Both the position numbers and the translations under genes were made by a program. DNA of 64,000 bases from NCBI RefSeq assembly GCF_038049925.1, contig NZ_CP145809.1, positions 372,001 to 436,000 on the forward strand, written 5' to 3'. The DNA comes from Georgenia sp. M64. Its GTDB lineage: Bacteria; Actinomycetota; Actinomycetes; Actinomycetales; Actinomycetaceae. The notes beneath the pieces were generated by a model. The model made no database searches. It had not been told where the DNA came from and worked only from the letters and a program-made list of their open reading frames with translations. Shown here piece after piece: positions 47,089 to 58,155 of this stretch. How positions within the stretch are numbered: position 1 is the stretch's first letter; each line of letters begins with the position of its first letter.

Positions 47089-47091
47089 TAG
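46018..47091 (+). CDS. IS630-family transposase
   Basis: A 357-residue DDE transposase. The N-terminal helix-turn-helix is ERIAERVGVSKATVLKWRARYEAGGLAGLEDE. Catalytic blocks are VLCVDEKSQIQALDR (first Asp), HLVMDNYAAHK (second Asp) and TPTSGSWLNLVEVWFGIIERQ (Glu), all intact. The TAG stop (47089-47091) uses the duplicated TA of the target, so it ends exactly at the insertion border. ATG 46018 is chosen for a conserved-looking start; no strong ribosome site is seen. Confidence 0.95.
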   Translation: MANRPAPALVLRSGDREALVRLTRSSTVRAGLALRARIVLAAAEGVANERIAERVGVSKATVLKWRARYEAGGLAGLEDEVRSGRPRRVDHRGVVAATLKPPPKKYGVTHWSSRLLGRHLGIGNKTVATAWREYGVQPWRVETFKFSTDPELVAKVRDVVGLYLAPPENAIVLCVDEKSQIQALDRTAPMLPMQPGLPARRTHDYVRHGTSTLFAALEIATGKVTAACKPRHRHQEFLAFLKQVARAYPDRELHLVMDNYAAHKKAEVRDWLAANPRIRVHFTPTSGSWLNLVEVWFGIIERQAIHRGSFGSVKDLNAKIRSFIDGWNDRCHPFVWTKTADEILKKANRQTTSDTGH

Positions 47092-47144
47092 ACACTGCAC
47101 CACAGCCTATTGACTTTCGATTGATTTGAAGCGACCATCGATAG

Positions 47145-47621
47145 ATGAACGTTATCGCCGCAAGGCTGCTGAGGGTGGCGTTAGGCGCACTTCTGCTCGG
47201 AGCGCTGCTGGCGCAAGTACTGGTGCCGATCGCCGCCACTGAAATCGGAGTGGAGTACCCGGAGGTCGCGCATCTTGTCATTCCCTACTCCGTGGTTGCC
47301 ATCCTTGCAATAGCCTGCATCCAGGTGGCGCTGGGCGTGCTGTGGCGACTGCTAGGCCTAGTCAGCGGAGGCGTGATATTCACTCCCCGTGCCCTCCGCT
47401 GGGTGGACGTCATCACGTGTTGCGCCATCGCGCTCACTCTCCTGGCAGCGGGCGTCTTGGTTCATCTAGTTGGTGTCGTCCAGGTTGGGGGGCCCGGAGT
47501 CGTTCTTGTACTGGCGGCAAGCGTGGCCAGCGGCACCGCGCTCGTCCTGCTTATGGTCGTCATGCGTGGTCTGTTGAAGGTGTCCATCGCATATCGCAAT
47601 GAACTCGACGCGGTGATCTGA
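47145..47621 (+). CDS. DUF2975 membrane protein
   Basis: A 158-residue protein with four hydrophobic helices, matching DUF2975: conserved GGVIFTPRALRWVDVITCCAIAL in the middle. Family members are paired with a small XRE regulator (YozG/HTH_26), and here that gene begins one base before this stop (TGATG). The pair probably senses a membrane signal or regulates itself; function is unknown. It sits immediately after the IS copy. Confidence 0.85.
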   Translation: MNVIAARLLRVALGALLLGALLAQVLVPIAATEIGVEYPEVAHLVIPYSVVAILAIACIQVALGVLWRLLGLVSGGVIFTPRALRWVDVITCCAIALTLLAAGVLVHLVGVVQVGGPGVVLVLAASVASGTALVLLMVVMRGLLKVSIAYRNELDAVI

Positions 47622-47836
47622 TGCCCATCGTCGTCGACCTGGACGTTATGCTTGCGCGCCGGAAGATCTCGGTGGGGGATTTTGCTGCCGCTGTGGGTAT
47701 CACGCCCGCCAATATCGCGGTACTTAAGAACGGCCGCGCGAAGGCCATACGATTCTCGACCCTGGATGCGATCTGTCGCGTGCTCGAGTGTCAACCGGGT
47801 GACATCCTTCAATGGACTCCTGACCTGCCCGATTGA
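47621..47836 (+). CDS. Small XRE/Cro-type regulator (HTH_26, YozG-like)
   Basis: A 71-residue DNA-binding protein: MPIVVDLDVMLARRKISVGD, then the helix-turn-helix VGITPANIAVLKNGRAKAIRFSTLDAICRVLECQPGDILQW. It is translationally coupled to the DUF2975 gene. Such pairs are known in Bacillus and actinomycetes without an assigned role. Confidence 0.9.
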   Translation: MPIVVDLDVMLARRKISVGDFAAAVGITPANIAVLKNGRAKAIRFSTLDAICRVLECQPGDILQWTPDLPD

Positions 47837-47954
47837 TTCCGGCCTCGAAGTCGTCGCCGGAGCGCGTTGGTCGGCTCGCCGCTCTCGGCTATCCGATGTC
47901 TCCGCACGGTATGCTTCGCCGTTCTGTCGGCGACCTGCTCGACATGGGAGTCCT

Positions 47955-48239
47955 GTGACGGTCGAATTGGACATGTTTGCCCGTCTGAGGAGAATCGGCT
48001 GTCGATGCCCGGAGCCCGGCCCCGGTGGTCCCCACGGATGCGACGTCATCGGACACTTGGTACTTTCCGACGTGCTTCGTGCAACGGGAGTGTCGCCGAG
48101 GAAACTCGGACTTCGGGTAGGAGCTGATACAGCGTTATTCTGGGAACCTCTCCAGACGCACCTGCGGGCTGGGAACCTCGCCCGGGAGGACCTCGTCGTT
48201 ATCCGGGACGTAGTTCTTCCCCGCGTGCTCGCACTCTGA
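47955..48239 (+). CDS. Small unknown protein
   Basis: A 94-residue open frame with GGGAG seven bases before GTG 47955 (ATG 47973 is an alternative). It contains CRCPEPGPGGPHGCD, a possible metal-binding loop, followed by a helical region (LRATGVSPRKLGLRVGADTALF). No family recognised. It may be the third gene of the DUF2975 group, 118 bases on. Confidence 0.45.
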   Translation: MTVELDMFARLRRIGCRCPEPGPGGPHGCDVIGHLVLSDVLRATGVSPRKLGLRVGADTALFWEPLQTHLRAGNLAREDLVVIRDVVLPRVLAL

Positions 48240-48277
48240 CGTCCCACACTCTGGGCTAGGCCAACTCTGATCCGCGT

Positions 48278-48484
48278 CTATGTGTCGAGATCGAAGAGGC
48301 GCAGGAACTTTTCGCGCGGGATGACCACGCGCCGGCCGAGCCTGACCGACGGGATCGTGCCGTTCTCGATGCCGGCGGTGACCGTGCGGGGGTCGACGCC
48401 CAGTGCCTGGGCCGCCTCCGTGCGGGTGATGACGAGGCTCCGCGAGGCGCGGAGCATGTCGATCGTGACCGTAGCGGTGCGCAT
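48278..48484 (-). CDS. Excisionase-like helix-turn-helix protein
   Basis: A 68-residue MerR-type winged helix (HTH_17): ITRTEAAQALGVDPRTVTAGIENGTIPSVRLGRRVVIPREKFLRLF. This is the usual form of Xis/RDF proteins beside tyrosine integrases. It is divergent from the XRE-integrase run, 95 bases away. Confidence 0.88.
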   Translation of the reverse strand: MRTATVTIDMLRASRSLVITRTEAAQALGVDPRTVTAGIENGTIPSVRLGRRVVIPREKFLRLFDLDT

Positions 48485-48579
48485 TCCTACGTCCCCCGTC
48501 TCGCCTCGCCGTCGAGGTGTTCCCAGGAATCTACTCGGGGACCATTGCCGTGTCTAGCGTCGCTGTGTACGTTTCCTGT

Positions 48580-49170
48580 ATGGAGACCAGGCAGCGGGGC
48601 AACCCGCCCGGACCCACCAACGCCCACGTGGCGGCGAACCTGCGCCGGGCGCGTCAGGGCATCGGCGTGGACCTGCGGGGACTGTCGGCCCGCGTGGCCG
48701 AGGCGGGTCGGAAGATCTCGCCGTCGGCGCTGAGCAAGATCGAGACGGGCGACCGCCGCGTCGACGTGGACGACCTGGCCACGCTCGCCTACGCACTCGA
48801 GACCACCCCGGCCGCCCTGCTCACCCCGCCCGAGGACGCACACGCCCCGACCGGGGTGCCGCCGCGGTTCGTGGCCGAGGAGATCAAGTCCTGGATCCAG
48901 GGCAAGGTCAAGCTCACCACTGAGGACCTGCTGCGCTACTGGACGGATGAGGCGCACCAGTGTCAGGGCTACATCTACCGGTTCAAGGAGCTCATCCGCG
49001 GCCAGGAGAGCATGACCCCGCCAAGTGGGCGGTGGGTCACGCCCACCGAAATGCTGCGGGAGCGCCTGGCCGGGCAGCGCGAACGCCTGTTGTTCATCCG
49101 CGGTCGGCTCCTCGAGCTCGACCCGATGGGCGTCCCCCTCGAAGAGACCAACCCCGAAGGATGGGACTGA
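48580..49170 (+). CDS. XRE-family regulator of the element
   Basis: A 196-residue protein. The N-terminal helix-turn-helix is LRRARQGIGVDLRGLSARVAEAGRKISPSALSKIETGDRRVDVDDLATLAYALE. The C-terminal ~100 residues are helical (TTEDLLRYWTDEAHQCQGYIYRFKELI, LRERLAGQRERLLFIRGRLLELD). It probably represses the element's integration/excision genes. ATG 48580 is preferred over the upstream in-frame ATG 48517 because it begins just before the domain. The integrase follows after 19 bases. Confidence 0.85.
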   Translation: METRQRGNPPGPTNAHVAANLRRARQGIGVDLRGLSARVAEAGRKISPSALSKIETGDRRVDVDDLATLAYALETTPAALLTPPEDAHAPTGVPPRFVAEEIKSWIQGKVKLTTEDLLRYWTDEAHQCQGYIYRFKELIRGQESMTPPSGRWVTPTEMLRERLAGQRERLLFIRGRLLELDPMGVPLEETNPEGWD

Positions 49171-49189
49171 CGCGGAAGCGGAGGTAACC

Positions 49190-50456
49190 ATGGCCCGCAG
49201 GAAGCACTCTAAGGACGGCGAAGGGACCGGCTCAGGGCGCCCACGACGCTCTCGGTCCCGGCACGCCGGGTCGATCGCCGGCTATGCCACCCGGCAGGGT
49301 CAGCGGTGGAAGTTTCAGATCTACGCCGTCAAGGACCCCGAGCGGCCCGAGCTCGGCGAGACGCGCATCACCCGCGGCGGGTTCAAGACCCTCGACGAAG
49401 CCCAGACCGCTCTCGTCGGCGCGCTCAGGAAGAAGGCGCAGAACGAGAGGTTCCAGGGCACGGTGCCCACGATCGGCGCCTACGCTGCGGAATGGATGAA
49501 GAGCCTGCGCCTCGAAGCCTCGACCGTGCAGGGCTACGAGAAGGTGATCCGCAACCACATCACGCCGGCGCTTGGGGGCATCCGCGTGGACAAGCTCACC
49601 GCCACCCGGATCGCGGCGCACTACCGCGACCTGGAAGAAGTCCGGCCGGCGCGACCAACGCGGCTACGGCAAGCCCCTGTCCGCCAACACCGTCAACAAG
49701 GTCCACGTCACCCTCGGGGCGATCCTCGAGGCTGCGCTCGCCGACGGCCTGATCAGGGTCAACCCGGCGAAGAAGAAACGGACCGTCAACGCTCCCACCG
49801 GTTCGCAGATTCGCGCGCAGCGCCCCGAGATCGTTACGTGGAGCGGTCCGCAGCTTCATGCATTCCTGGGCTGGAACCGCGACATCTTCAACGACGACCT
49901 GTTCCCGCTGTGGCGCACCATCGCTTACACCGGCATCAGGCGCAGCGAAGCCCTGGCCCTGCGTTGGGGCGATGTGAACTTCGGCACCGGCAGGCTCAGC
50001 ATCCGACGGGCCGCCGACGTCACCACGCGGAACAAGGCGAAGTCGACCAAGACGGGGTCCGCCCGCGTCATCGATCTCGACGGTGAGACCCTGGCGACGC
50101 TGAAGGTCTACCGCACGAAGCGGGGCAGCATCTCGCTCGACCTCGCCCAACCCGACGCCTACGTGTTTGGCAACGACGCCGGCGCGATCCGTTCGCCCAA
50201 CGAGGTCGGCAGGCGCTGGACCTACCGCGTCGAGCGTGCGCAGGCCGTGGTCGACGGCCTGCCGCGGATCACGCTCAAGGGGCTCCGGCACACGCACGCC
50301 ACGCTGCTGCTCGAGCTCGGCGAACACCCGAAGGTGGTCCAGGAGCGCCTCGGGCACTCCACGATCACCACGACGATGAACATCTACAGCCACGTCACCC
50401 CGACGATGCAGAAGGCGGCGGTGGACCGCTTCGCGGCGCATCTCGACGAGGCTTAG
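49190..50456 (+). pseudogene. Tyrosine integrase gene with a +1 frameshift near 49637
   Basis: The first frame encodes the SAM-like core-binding domain (GSIAGYATRQGQRWKFQIY to AAHYRDLE). It leaves frame at GAAGAAG, where one extra base (about 49637) would restore LEKSGRRDQRGYGKPLSANTVNKVH in the other frame. The catalytic domain follows intact to 50456: Arg in YTGIRRSEALALRW, Lys in KSTKTGSARVIDL, LRHTHATLLLELGEHPKVVQ, LGHSTITTTMNIYSHV with the nucleophile Tyr. The His of the HxxR box is Lys (LKGLR). Corrected length is 421 residues. GGAGG precedes the ATG. The stop codon is the first base-set of a TAGCACATG repeat. Confidence 0.85.
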
Positions 50457-50479
50457 CACATGGCTTAGCACATGGAGCG
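50454..50479 (+). repeat. Right copy of paired TAGCACATG repeats
   Basis: TAGCACATG at 50454 and 50466, the same 12-base period and orientation as at 44001. The first copy includes the integrase stop codon. Likely arm-type recombinase sites. Confidence 0.65.
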
Positions 50480-50486
50480 ATGCTCG

Positions 50487-50524
50487 AAGGCCCCTGACCT
50501 GCGTTGCTGCAGGTCAGGGGCCTT
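50487..50524. terminator. Perfect 16-bp hairpin between integrase and tRNA-Ser(GGA)
   Basis: AAGGCCCCTGACCTGC (50487-50502) pairs exactly with 50509-50524 across a six-base loop. It serves the tRNA on minus and the integrase on plus. It was brought by the element and replaces the displaced host hairpin at 43821-43852. Confidence 0.85.
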
Positions 50525-50530
50525 GAGTAC

Positions 50531-50554
50531 CGGCGGAGGATGGGGGATTCGAAC
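50531..50554. other. attR: 24-bp repeat within the intact tRNA-Ser(GGA)
   Basis: Identical to 43859-43882. It contains the T-arm half and the acceptor 3' strand of the tRNA. Right boundary of the element. Confidence 0.88.
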
Positions 50555-50618
50555 CCCCGAGGGCTTGCACCCAACACGCTTTCCAAGCGTGCGCCATAGG
50601 CCACTAGGCGAATCCTCC
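50534..50618 (-). tRNA. tRNA-Ser (anticodon GGA)
   Basis: A complete class II tRNA on the minus strand. The acceptor GGAGGAT pairs with ATCCTCC and the discriminator is G; the next bases are CCG, so CCA is added later. The anticodon stem CACGC/GCGTG holds TTGGAAA, giving GGA, which reads UCC and UCU. The T arm GGGGG/CCCCC has GTTCGAAT. It is the insertion target of the element and was rebuilt intact by it. Confidence 0.97.
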
Positions 50619-50777
50619 TGGGAAAGACGCCTTGCGGCTGACTTCCGGTGGACGACGATACCCGAACTCACGGCCCCGACCGAACCGGTCGGGCCCCGCG
50701 GTGGCCGTGGGACTGGTCACGCTCGCCGGCCGGACGGGCCGGGTCGCGAGGGCCCCTGGGCACCGCCGAGCGTCCGC

Positions 50778-50783
50778 TAGACT
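50778..50783 (+). promoter_or_regulatory. -10 element of the SRP RNA gene
   Basis: TAGACT lies about six bases before the 5' end of the SRP RNA, the normal distance for a -10 box. A -35 is not obvious. Confidence 0.6.
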
Positions 50784-50788
50784 CTTCG

Positions 50789-50882
50789 GCGACCCCTCGT
50801 GCGGCGTCATCTTGCCGAACTCCCCCAGGGCCGGAAGGCAGCAAGGGTAGGTGAGCTCTGGCGGGTGCACGGGGGGTCCCTT
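50789..50882 (+). ncRNA. ffs: Signal recognition particle RNA (small, 4.5S type)
   Basis: About 94 bases that form the single hairpin of bacterial SRP RNA. The outer stem pairs GACCCCTCGTGC (50791-50802) with GCACGGGGGGTC (50867-50878). The apical domain has the conserved GGAAGGCAGCAAGGGTA tetraloop and asymmetric loops, with ACTCCCCCAGG opposite. It binds Ffh for membrane-protein targeting. The 5' and 3' ends are estimates. It lies directly upstream of dnaX, a common actinobacterial order. Confidence 0.93.
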
Positions 50883-50946
50883 GCATCCTCCACCGGTGCG
50901 GCCTGCAGGTGTGCCCGGTGTGGGTCCCCCCGGCTAGGGTCGACCC

Positions 50947-53553
50947 GTGACGACCGCGCTGTACCGCCGCTACCGGCCCGAGACCTTCCAGGAGGTCATC
51001 GGCCAGGAGCACGTGACCGAGCCGCTGATGGCGGCCCTCCGGGCGGACCGCGTGACCCACGCCTACCTCTTTTCCGGCCCCCGTGGCTGCGGCAAGACGA
51101 CGTCGGCGCGCATCCTGGCCCGCTGCCTCAACTGCGCGCAGGGCCCCACCGACACCCCGTGCGGGACGTGCGACTCGTGCGTGGAGCTCGCCCGCTCCGG
51201 GTCCGGCTCGCTCGACGTCGTCGAGATCGACGCCGCGAGCCACAACGGCGTCGACGACGCGCGCGAGCTGCGTGAGCGAGCGAGCTTCGCGCCGGCCCGG
51301 GACCGGTACAAGATCTTCATCCTCGACGAGGCCCACATGGTCACGCCGCAGGGCTTCAACGCCCTGCTCAAGCTCGTCGAGGAGCCGCCGGAGCACGTGA
51401 AGTTCATCTTCGCGACCACCGAGCCGGACAAGGTCATCGGCACGATCCGCTCGCGCACCCACCACTACCCCTTCCGGCTGGTGCCGCCGGACGTCCTCCT
51501 CGCCTACCTCGAGGAGCTCGTCACCGCCGAGGGGGTGCAGGTCGGCGGCGGGGTGCTGCCCATGGTCGTGCGGGCCGGCGGCGGCTCGGTGCGCGACACC
51601 CTCTCCGTGCTCGACCAGCTCATCGGTGGCGCGCAGGACGGCCGCCTGGAGTACGAGCGTGCCGTGGCCCTCCTCGGCTACACCGACGCGGCCCTGCTCG
51701 ACGACGTCGTGGACGCCATCGCCGCCCGCGACGGCGCGAGCCTGTTCCGGGTGGTCGACCGCGTGATCGGCACCGGCCACGACCCACGGCGCTTCGTCGA
51801 GGACCTCCTGCAGCGGCTGCGGGACCTCGTCGTCATCGCCATGGCGGGCGAGCACGCGGCCGCGGCCCTGCGCGGCGTCCCGGCGGACCAGCTCGAGCGG
51901 ATGCGCGCCCAGGCCCAGCACCTCGGTGCCGGCCAGGTCACGCGGGCCGCCGACCTCACGAACGACGCCCTCACGGAGATGAGCGGGGCGACGTCGCCGC
52001 GCCTGCAGCTCGAGCTGCTCTGCGCGCGCATCCTCCTGCCCGGCGCCGACGCGGGAGACGCGGGGTTCGCTGCCCGGCTCGACCGGCTCGAGCGCGGCGT
52101 GGCGGCAGCTCCCGCTCTCCCCGCCCACCCGACACCGGCCGGGCCCGTCGCGACGATGCCGGTGCCCGCAGCGGCGCAGCCCGGCCCTGCCGCCGAACCG
52201 ACCTCGGCGGCACAGCCGTCGACCGACGGCGCGGCACCGCAGGCACCGGCGACCGCGTCCGAGCCCCGACCGGCGGCGCCCGGGCTCGACGTGCTCGATG
52301 ATGTTCCGGCCGCTCGCGCCGCCGGTGAGGCAACCGCACCAGCCGCTCCCCGGGCGCACGCCGAGGTCGAGAGCCGCTCCGAGGCGCCTGCCGGCGCCGG
52401 GGGCCGGGCCCGCGACGAGGACGGGGGGCGTACCGAGGCTCCTGCCACCGAGGCTCCTGCCCTCGGGGCTCCTGCCCCCGGGGCTGCGACCGCCGCCGCA
52501 GCGACCGGCGCGGCGAACCCGGCCCGGCAGGCCGACGCGAACCGTCCCGCCGAGGGACGGCCCGCCCCGGCCGCCGCGGCGCCACCCGCGCCCGCCGCCC
52601 CCACGGCCCAGGAGTCCGAGGCGCCGGACACCGAGATGGTCCGGCACCGCTGGAGCGAGGTCGTCGCCACCCTCGCCCGGCTCAAGCGCACCACGTGGGC
52701 GCTCGTCTCGCAGAACGCCCAGGTGGGCGACATCTCCGGCGGCGCGCTGCGGCTGGTCTTCGACACCGCCGGCCTGGCCACCGCCTTCCGCGGCGGCCCC
52801 CACGCCGAGCACGTCCAGCAGGCCCTCGCCGAGACCCTCGGGCTGAGGCTCCGGGTCGAGCCGGTGGTCCGGGACGCGCCCCGCGGGGAGGCCACGCCGG
52901 CACAGCCCACGCCGTCGCGCCCGGACGCGGTGGACGCCGCCCGCTCGAGCTGGGCCGGTCCGGCGCAGCCCCCGGCAGCTCCCGGCGGGCGGTCCCAGCA
53001 CGCAGGCGCGCCGGCCGACGGGACTGCGGCACCCGGCCGCGGACCCGCGGGTGGGCAGGCGCCTGACAGCGGCCCCGCGACGAGCCCGCGCGCCCCCGGA
53101 GGCGGCACCGGAACGGGTGGCCCCTCCGGTGGGCCCCGTGCGTCGTCCGCGCCCCCCGCGACCGCTCCGTCCGGAGCCACGGCTCCCGCAGTCGGTGGTC
53201 CCGCCTCCGGTGGACCGGCCGGTGCGTCACCGTCCGACGTGGCGCCGTCCGCGGAAGAGGACTACCCGCCCGAGCCGCCGGACGACGACTACGACGCGCC
53301 ACCCCCCGAGGACGTCCGGCGTCCGTCGTCGACCCGGCCCGGGACGGCCACCGCGACCCGGCCCGCGAGGCCGACGCAGACCACCAGCCCGGCCCCCCGG
53401 CCGGCCGTGGTCTCTCCCGCCGACGACGTCGCGTCCCTCGACGATCCCGACGCCGAGGGGTCCGGCCTCGTGGGGGCCCCGCTGCTCGTCAAGCTCCTGG
53501 GCGGCCGGATCATCGACGAGATCACGCTGAACCCCGAGACGGGTGCGCCGTAG
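50947..53553 (+). CDS. dnaX: DNA polymerase III subunit gamma/tau
   Basis: An 868-residue clamp-loader ATPase. Walker A is [12 protein letters not shown] (43-54), the zinc module Cys63-Cys72-Cys75-Cys78, and Walker B with FILDEAHMV, followed by sensor 1 [15 protein letters not shown]. Domain III ends near residue 370. Residues ~380-560 and ~640-830 are Ala/Pro/Gly-rich and disordered, separated by a folded segment ([37 protein letters not shown]) that matches the tau C-terminal domain. I saw no A-rich slippery site, so a shorter gamma form by frameshift is not supported. GTG start. recR follows in the same direction. Confidence 0.97.
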   Translation: MTTALYRRYRPETFQEVIGQEHVTEPLMAALRADRVTHAYLFSGPRGCGKTTSARILARCLNCAQGPTDTPCGTCDSCVELARSGSGSLDVVEIDAASHNGVDDARELRERASFAPARDRYKIFILDEAHMVTPQGFNALLKLVEEPPEHVKFIFATTEPDKVIGTIRSRTHHYPFRLVPPDVLLAYLEELVTAEGVQVGGGVLPMVVRAGGGSVRDTLSVLDQLIGGAQDGRLEYERAVALLGYTDAALLDDVVDAIAARDGASLFRVVDRVIGTGHDPRRFVEDLLQRLRDLVVIAMAGEHAAAALRGVPADQLERMRAQAQHLGAGQVTRAADLTNDALTEMSGATSPRLQLELLCARILLPGADAGDAGFAARLDRLERGVAAAPALPAHPTPAGPVATMPVPAAAQPGPAAEPTSAAQPSTDGAAPQAPATASEPRPAAPGLDVLDDVPAARAAGEATAPAAPRAHAEVESRSEAPAGAGGRARDEDGGRTEAPATEAPALGAPAPGAATAAAATGAANPARQADANRPAEGRPAPAAAAPPAPAAPTAQESEAPDTEMVRHRWSEVVATLARLKRTTWALVSQNAQVGDISGGALRLVFDTAGLATAFRGGPHAEHVQQALAETLGLRLRVEPVVRDAPRGEATPAQPTPSRPDAVDAARSSWAGPAQPPAAPGGRSQHAGAPADGTAAPGRGPAGGQAPDSGPATSPRAPGGGTGTGGPSGGPRASSAPPATAPSGATAPAVGGPASGGPAGASPSDVAPSAEEDYPPEPPDDDYDAPPPEDVRRPSSTRPGTATATRPARPTQTTSPAPRPAVVSPADDVASLDDPDAEGSGLVGAPLLVKLLGGRIIDEITLNPETGAP

Positions 53554-53563
53554 CGTGGCCGGG

Positions 53564-54163
53564 ATGTACGAGGGTGCGGTCCAGGACCTCATCGACGAGC
53601 TCGGCCGCCTCCCTGGTGTGGGGCCCAAGAGCGCCCAGCGCATCGCGTTCCACATCCTGTCCTCGGACAAGGACGACGTCGCGCGGCTGGTCGCGGCCCT
53701 CACGCAGGTCAAGGACAAGGTCCGGTTCTGCGACATCTGCGGCAACGTCGCGGAGCAGGCGACGTGCCGGATCTGCCAGGACCCGCGGCGCAACCCCACC
53801 GTGCTGTGCGTGGTGGAGGAGGCCAAGGACGTCGTCGCGATCGAGCGCACCCGGGAGTTCCGGGGCCGCTACCACGTGCTCGGCGGGGCCATCAACCCCA
53901 TCGACGGCGTCGGCCCGGACGACCTGCGCATCCGTGAGCTCATGACCCGGCTCGCCAGCGGCGAGATCGAGGAGGTGATCCTCGCCACCGACCCGAACAT
54001 CGAGGGCGAGGCCACCGCCACCTACCTCTCGCGCATGCTGCGGGGGATGGGCATCGCCGTCTCCCGGCTCGCCTCCGGCCTGCCCGTGGGCGGTGACCTG
54101 GAGTACGCCGACGAGGTCACGCTCGGCCGGGCCTTCGAGGGGCGCCGCCGGGTCGAGAGCTGA
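53564..54163 (+). CDS. recR: Recombination protein RecR
   Basis: A 199-residue RecR that helps RecF/RecO load RecA at gaps. It has the helix-hairpin-helix [20 protein letters not shown], the zinc finger [18 protein letters not shown], and the Toprim domain ([41 protein letters not shown]). ATG 53564 fits the family start ([10 protein letters not shown]). It is ten bases after dnaX, the usual dnaX-recR order. Confidence 0.97.
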   Translation: MYEGAVQDLIDELGRLPGVGPKSAQRIAFHILSSDKDDVARLVAALTQVKDKVRFCDICGNVAEQATCRICQDPRRNPTVLCVVEEAKDVVAIERTREFRGRYHVLGGAINPIDGVGPDDLRIRELMTRLASGEIEEVILATDPNIEGEATATYLSRMLRGMGIAVSRLASGLPVGGDLEYADEVTLGRAFEGRRRVES

Positions 54164-54164
54164 C

Positions 54165-54938
54165 GTGCCCGAGATCGACCTGCTCGCGCTGGCGCTCCTC
54201 GTCCTCGCGGGCCTGACCGCCGGCTGGGTGGACGCCGTCGTCGGCGGCGGCGGGCTCATCCAGCTCCCCGCACTCCTCCTCGTCCCCGGGATCACGCCGG
54301 TCCAGGCGCTGGCGACCAACAAGGTCGGCTCGATCATGGGGACGTCGGTCAGCGCGGCGACGTTCTACCGCCGGGTCGGCCCGGACCTGCGCACGGCCGC
54401 CCCGATGGCGCTGGCCGCCCTCGCGTCGGCCGTCGGCGGGGCGGCGGTCGCGAGCCGGATCCCGGCCGAGGCCTTCACGCCGATCATCCTCCTCGCGTGC
54501 GTCGCCGTCGCGGCCTGGACCCTGGCCCGGCCGAAGGTCGGCCGCACCACGGACCTGCGGTGGGAGGGCAACCGGCACGTCGGGGCCGCGCTCGGCCTCG
54601 GGGTCGTGATCGGTGCCTACGACGGCGTCCTGGGCCCGGGCACCGGGAGCTTCCTCGTCATCGCCCTCGTGGGAGTCCTGGGGTACGCGTTCCTGCCGGC
54701 GTCGGCGATCGCGAAGATCGTCAACTTCGCCACCAACGCCGGTGCCCTCATCTTCTTCGTCCCGCACGGCGCGGTCATCTGGAGCCTGGGCCTGGCGGTC
54801 GGCACCGCCAACCTCCTCGGTGCGTACCTGGGGGCACGGATGGCCGTGTCCCGCGGCAGCGCCTTCGTCCGGGTCGTGTTCATCATCGTGGTGTCGCTCC
54901 TGGTCGTCCGGCTGGGCTGGCAGACCGTGCAGGGGTGA
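54165..54938 (+). CDS. TauE/SafE-family membrane exporter
   Basis: A 257-residue protein with about eight helices of the TauE/SafE (UPF0721) family. Signature segments: AGWVDAVVGGGGLIQLPALLLVPGITPVQALATNKVGSIMGT and YDGVLGPGTGSFLVIALVGVLGYAFLPASAIAKIVNFATN. These proteins move sulfur-containing organic anions such as sulfite or sulfoacetate, but substrate is not predictable. The GTG start is one base after the recR stop. Confidence 0.92.
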   Translation: MPEIDLLALALLVLAGLTAGWVDAVVGGGGLIQLPALLLVPGITPVQALATNKVGSIMGTSVSAATFYRRVGPDLRTAAPMALAALASAVGGAAVASRIPAEAFTPIILLACVAVAAWTLARPKVGRTTDLRWEGNRHVGAALGLGVVIGAYDGVLGPGTGSFLVIALVGVLGYAFLPASAIAKIVNFATNAGALIFFVPHGAVIWSLGLAVGTANLLGAYLGARMAVSRGSAFVRVVFIIVVSLLVVRLGWQTVQG

Positions 54939-54970
54939 GTCACAGCACTGCTCACCATGCGGATCGGACG

Positions 54971-57423
<2,453 letters not shown>

Positions 57424-57522
57424 CCGGCCCGGTCGTCGCCGGCGCGCCCGCCCTGGCCTGCCGCTGCCGGCCGTCGCTGCTCGCCGCCCCGTCGTGGCTT
57501 GGCGGTCGGCCCCGGGAGCCCG

Positions 57523-58155
57523 TCAGGGAGTGAGGTCCCGGTGGCGCCTGGCCGTCGGCGCGTTGAGCCGGTACCTGAGCCCGACCATGCGGATGCCGAA
57601 GCAGAGCACCGCGCCGGCCACCGCGCCGGCCGCACCGACCCCCGTGCCGACCGTCGCCACCGCCACCGAGGCGCCCAGCAGGGCGGGGATCGCGTAGAGC
57701 CCGCTGGTGAGCACCGAGGGGATCTCACCGATGAGCACGTCGCGGATGGTCCCGCCCCCGACGGCGGTCACCGCGCCGAGCGCGATGGCCGGCGCGGGGG
57801 AGAGGCCGAACTCGACGGCCTTGAGGGCGCCGACGACGCAGAAGAGGCTCAGCCCGACAGCGTCGAGGACGAGCATCGACCGGTAGAGCAGGCGCGGCGG
57901 CCGGCTGATGAAGAAGGCGACCAGGGCGCCGCCCGTGGCGACGGCGAGGTAGTACCACCGGGTGAACGCCGCCGGCGGGACGTCGCCGATGACGACGTCG
58001 CGGATCATGCCGCCGCCGACCGCGGTGATGATCCCCAGCGCGAGGATGCCGACGATGTCGAGCCGGACCTTCCGGGACGCGGTGATCGCGCCGTTGACCG
58101 CGAACGCGAAGGTCCCGAGCACGTCGAGCGCGAGGACCATGTCGGTGGGGCTCAT
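57523..58155 (-). CDS. TRIC/YadS-type trimeric cation channel protein
   Basis: A 210-residue membrane protein with seven helices and the family's two internal repeats, each with a glycine-rich bend: GIITAVGGGMIRDVVIGDVPP and GAVTAVGGGTIRDVLIGEIPS. Prokaryotic TRIC homologues form trimeric potassium-conducting channels. Its ATG overlaps the stop of the S9 peptidase (ATGA), an odd pairing that suggests only transcriptional linkage. Confidence 0.93.
   Translation of the reverse strand: MSPTDMVLALDVLGTFAFAVNGAITASRKVRLDIVGILALGIITAVGGGMIRDVVIGDVPPAAFTRWYYLAVATGGALVAFFISRPPRLLYRSMLVLDAVGLSLFCVVGALKAVEFGLSPAPAIALGAVTAVGGGTIRDVLIGEIPSVLTSGLYAIPALLGASVAVATVGTGVGAAGAVAGAVLCFGIRMVGLRYRLNAPTARRHRDLTP

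Larger units (their letters stand above)
43859..50554. mobile_element. 6.7-kb integrative element inserted in tRNA-Ser(GGA)
   Basis: The element lies between 24-bp direct repeats at a tRNA 3' end, with its integrase gene next to the intact tRNA, as usual for tyrosine-recombinase islands. Contents: two unknown genes (44586, 45278), an IS630-type insertion, a DUF2975/HTH pair, a small unknown gene, an Xis-like gene, an XRE regulator and the integrase. Several genes (44.3-48.3 kb) have lower G+C than the host. No replication or transfer genes are visible. The integrase is frameshifted, so the element is probably fixed unless rescued in trans. Confidence 0.88.

Noticed and set aside
49620-49660. 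Programmed frameshift in the integrase
   Set aside because: GGAAGAAG is a weak slip site and integrases of this type are not known to need one; mutation or error is simpler.
50947-53553. E. coli-like frameshift making gamma from dnaX
   Set aside because: No A-run slippery sequence or downstream stem was seen at the right place.
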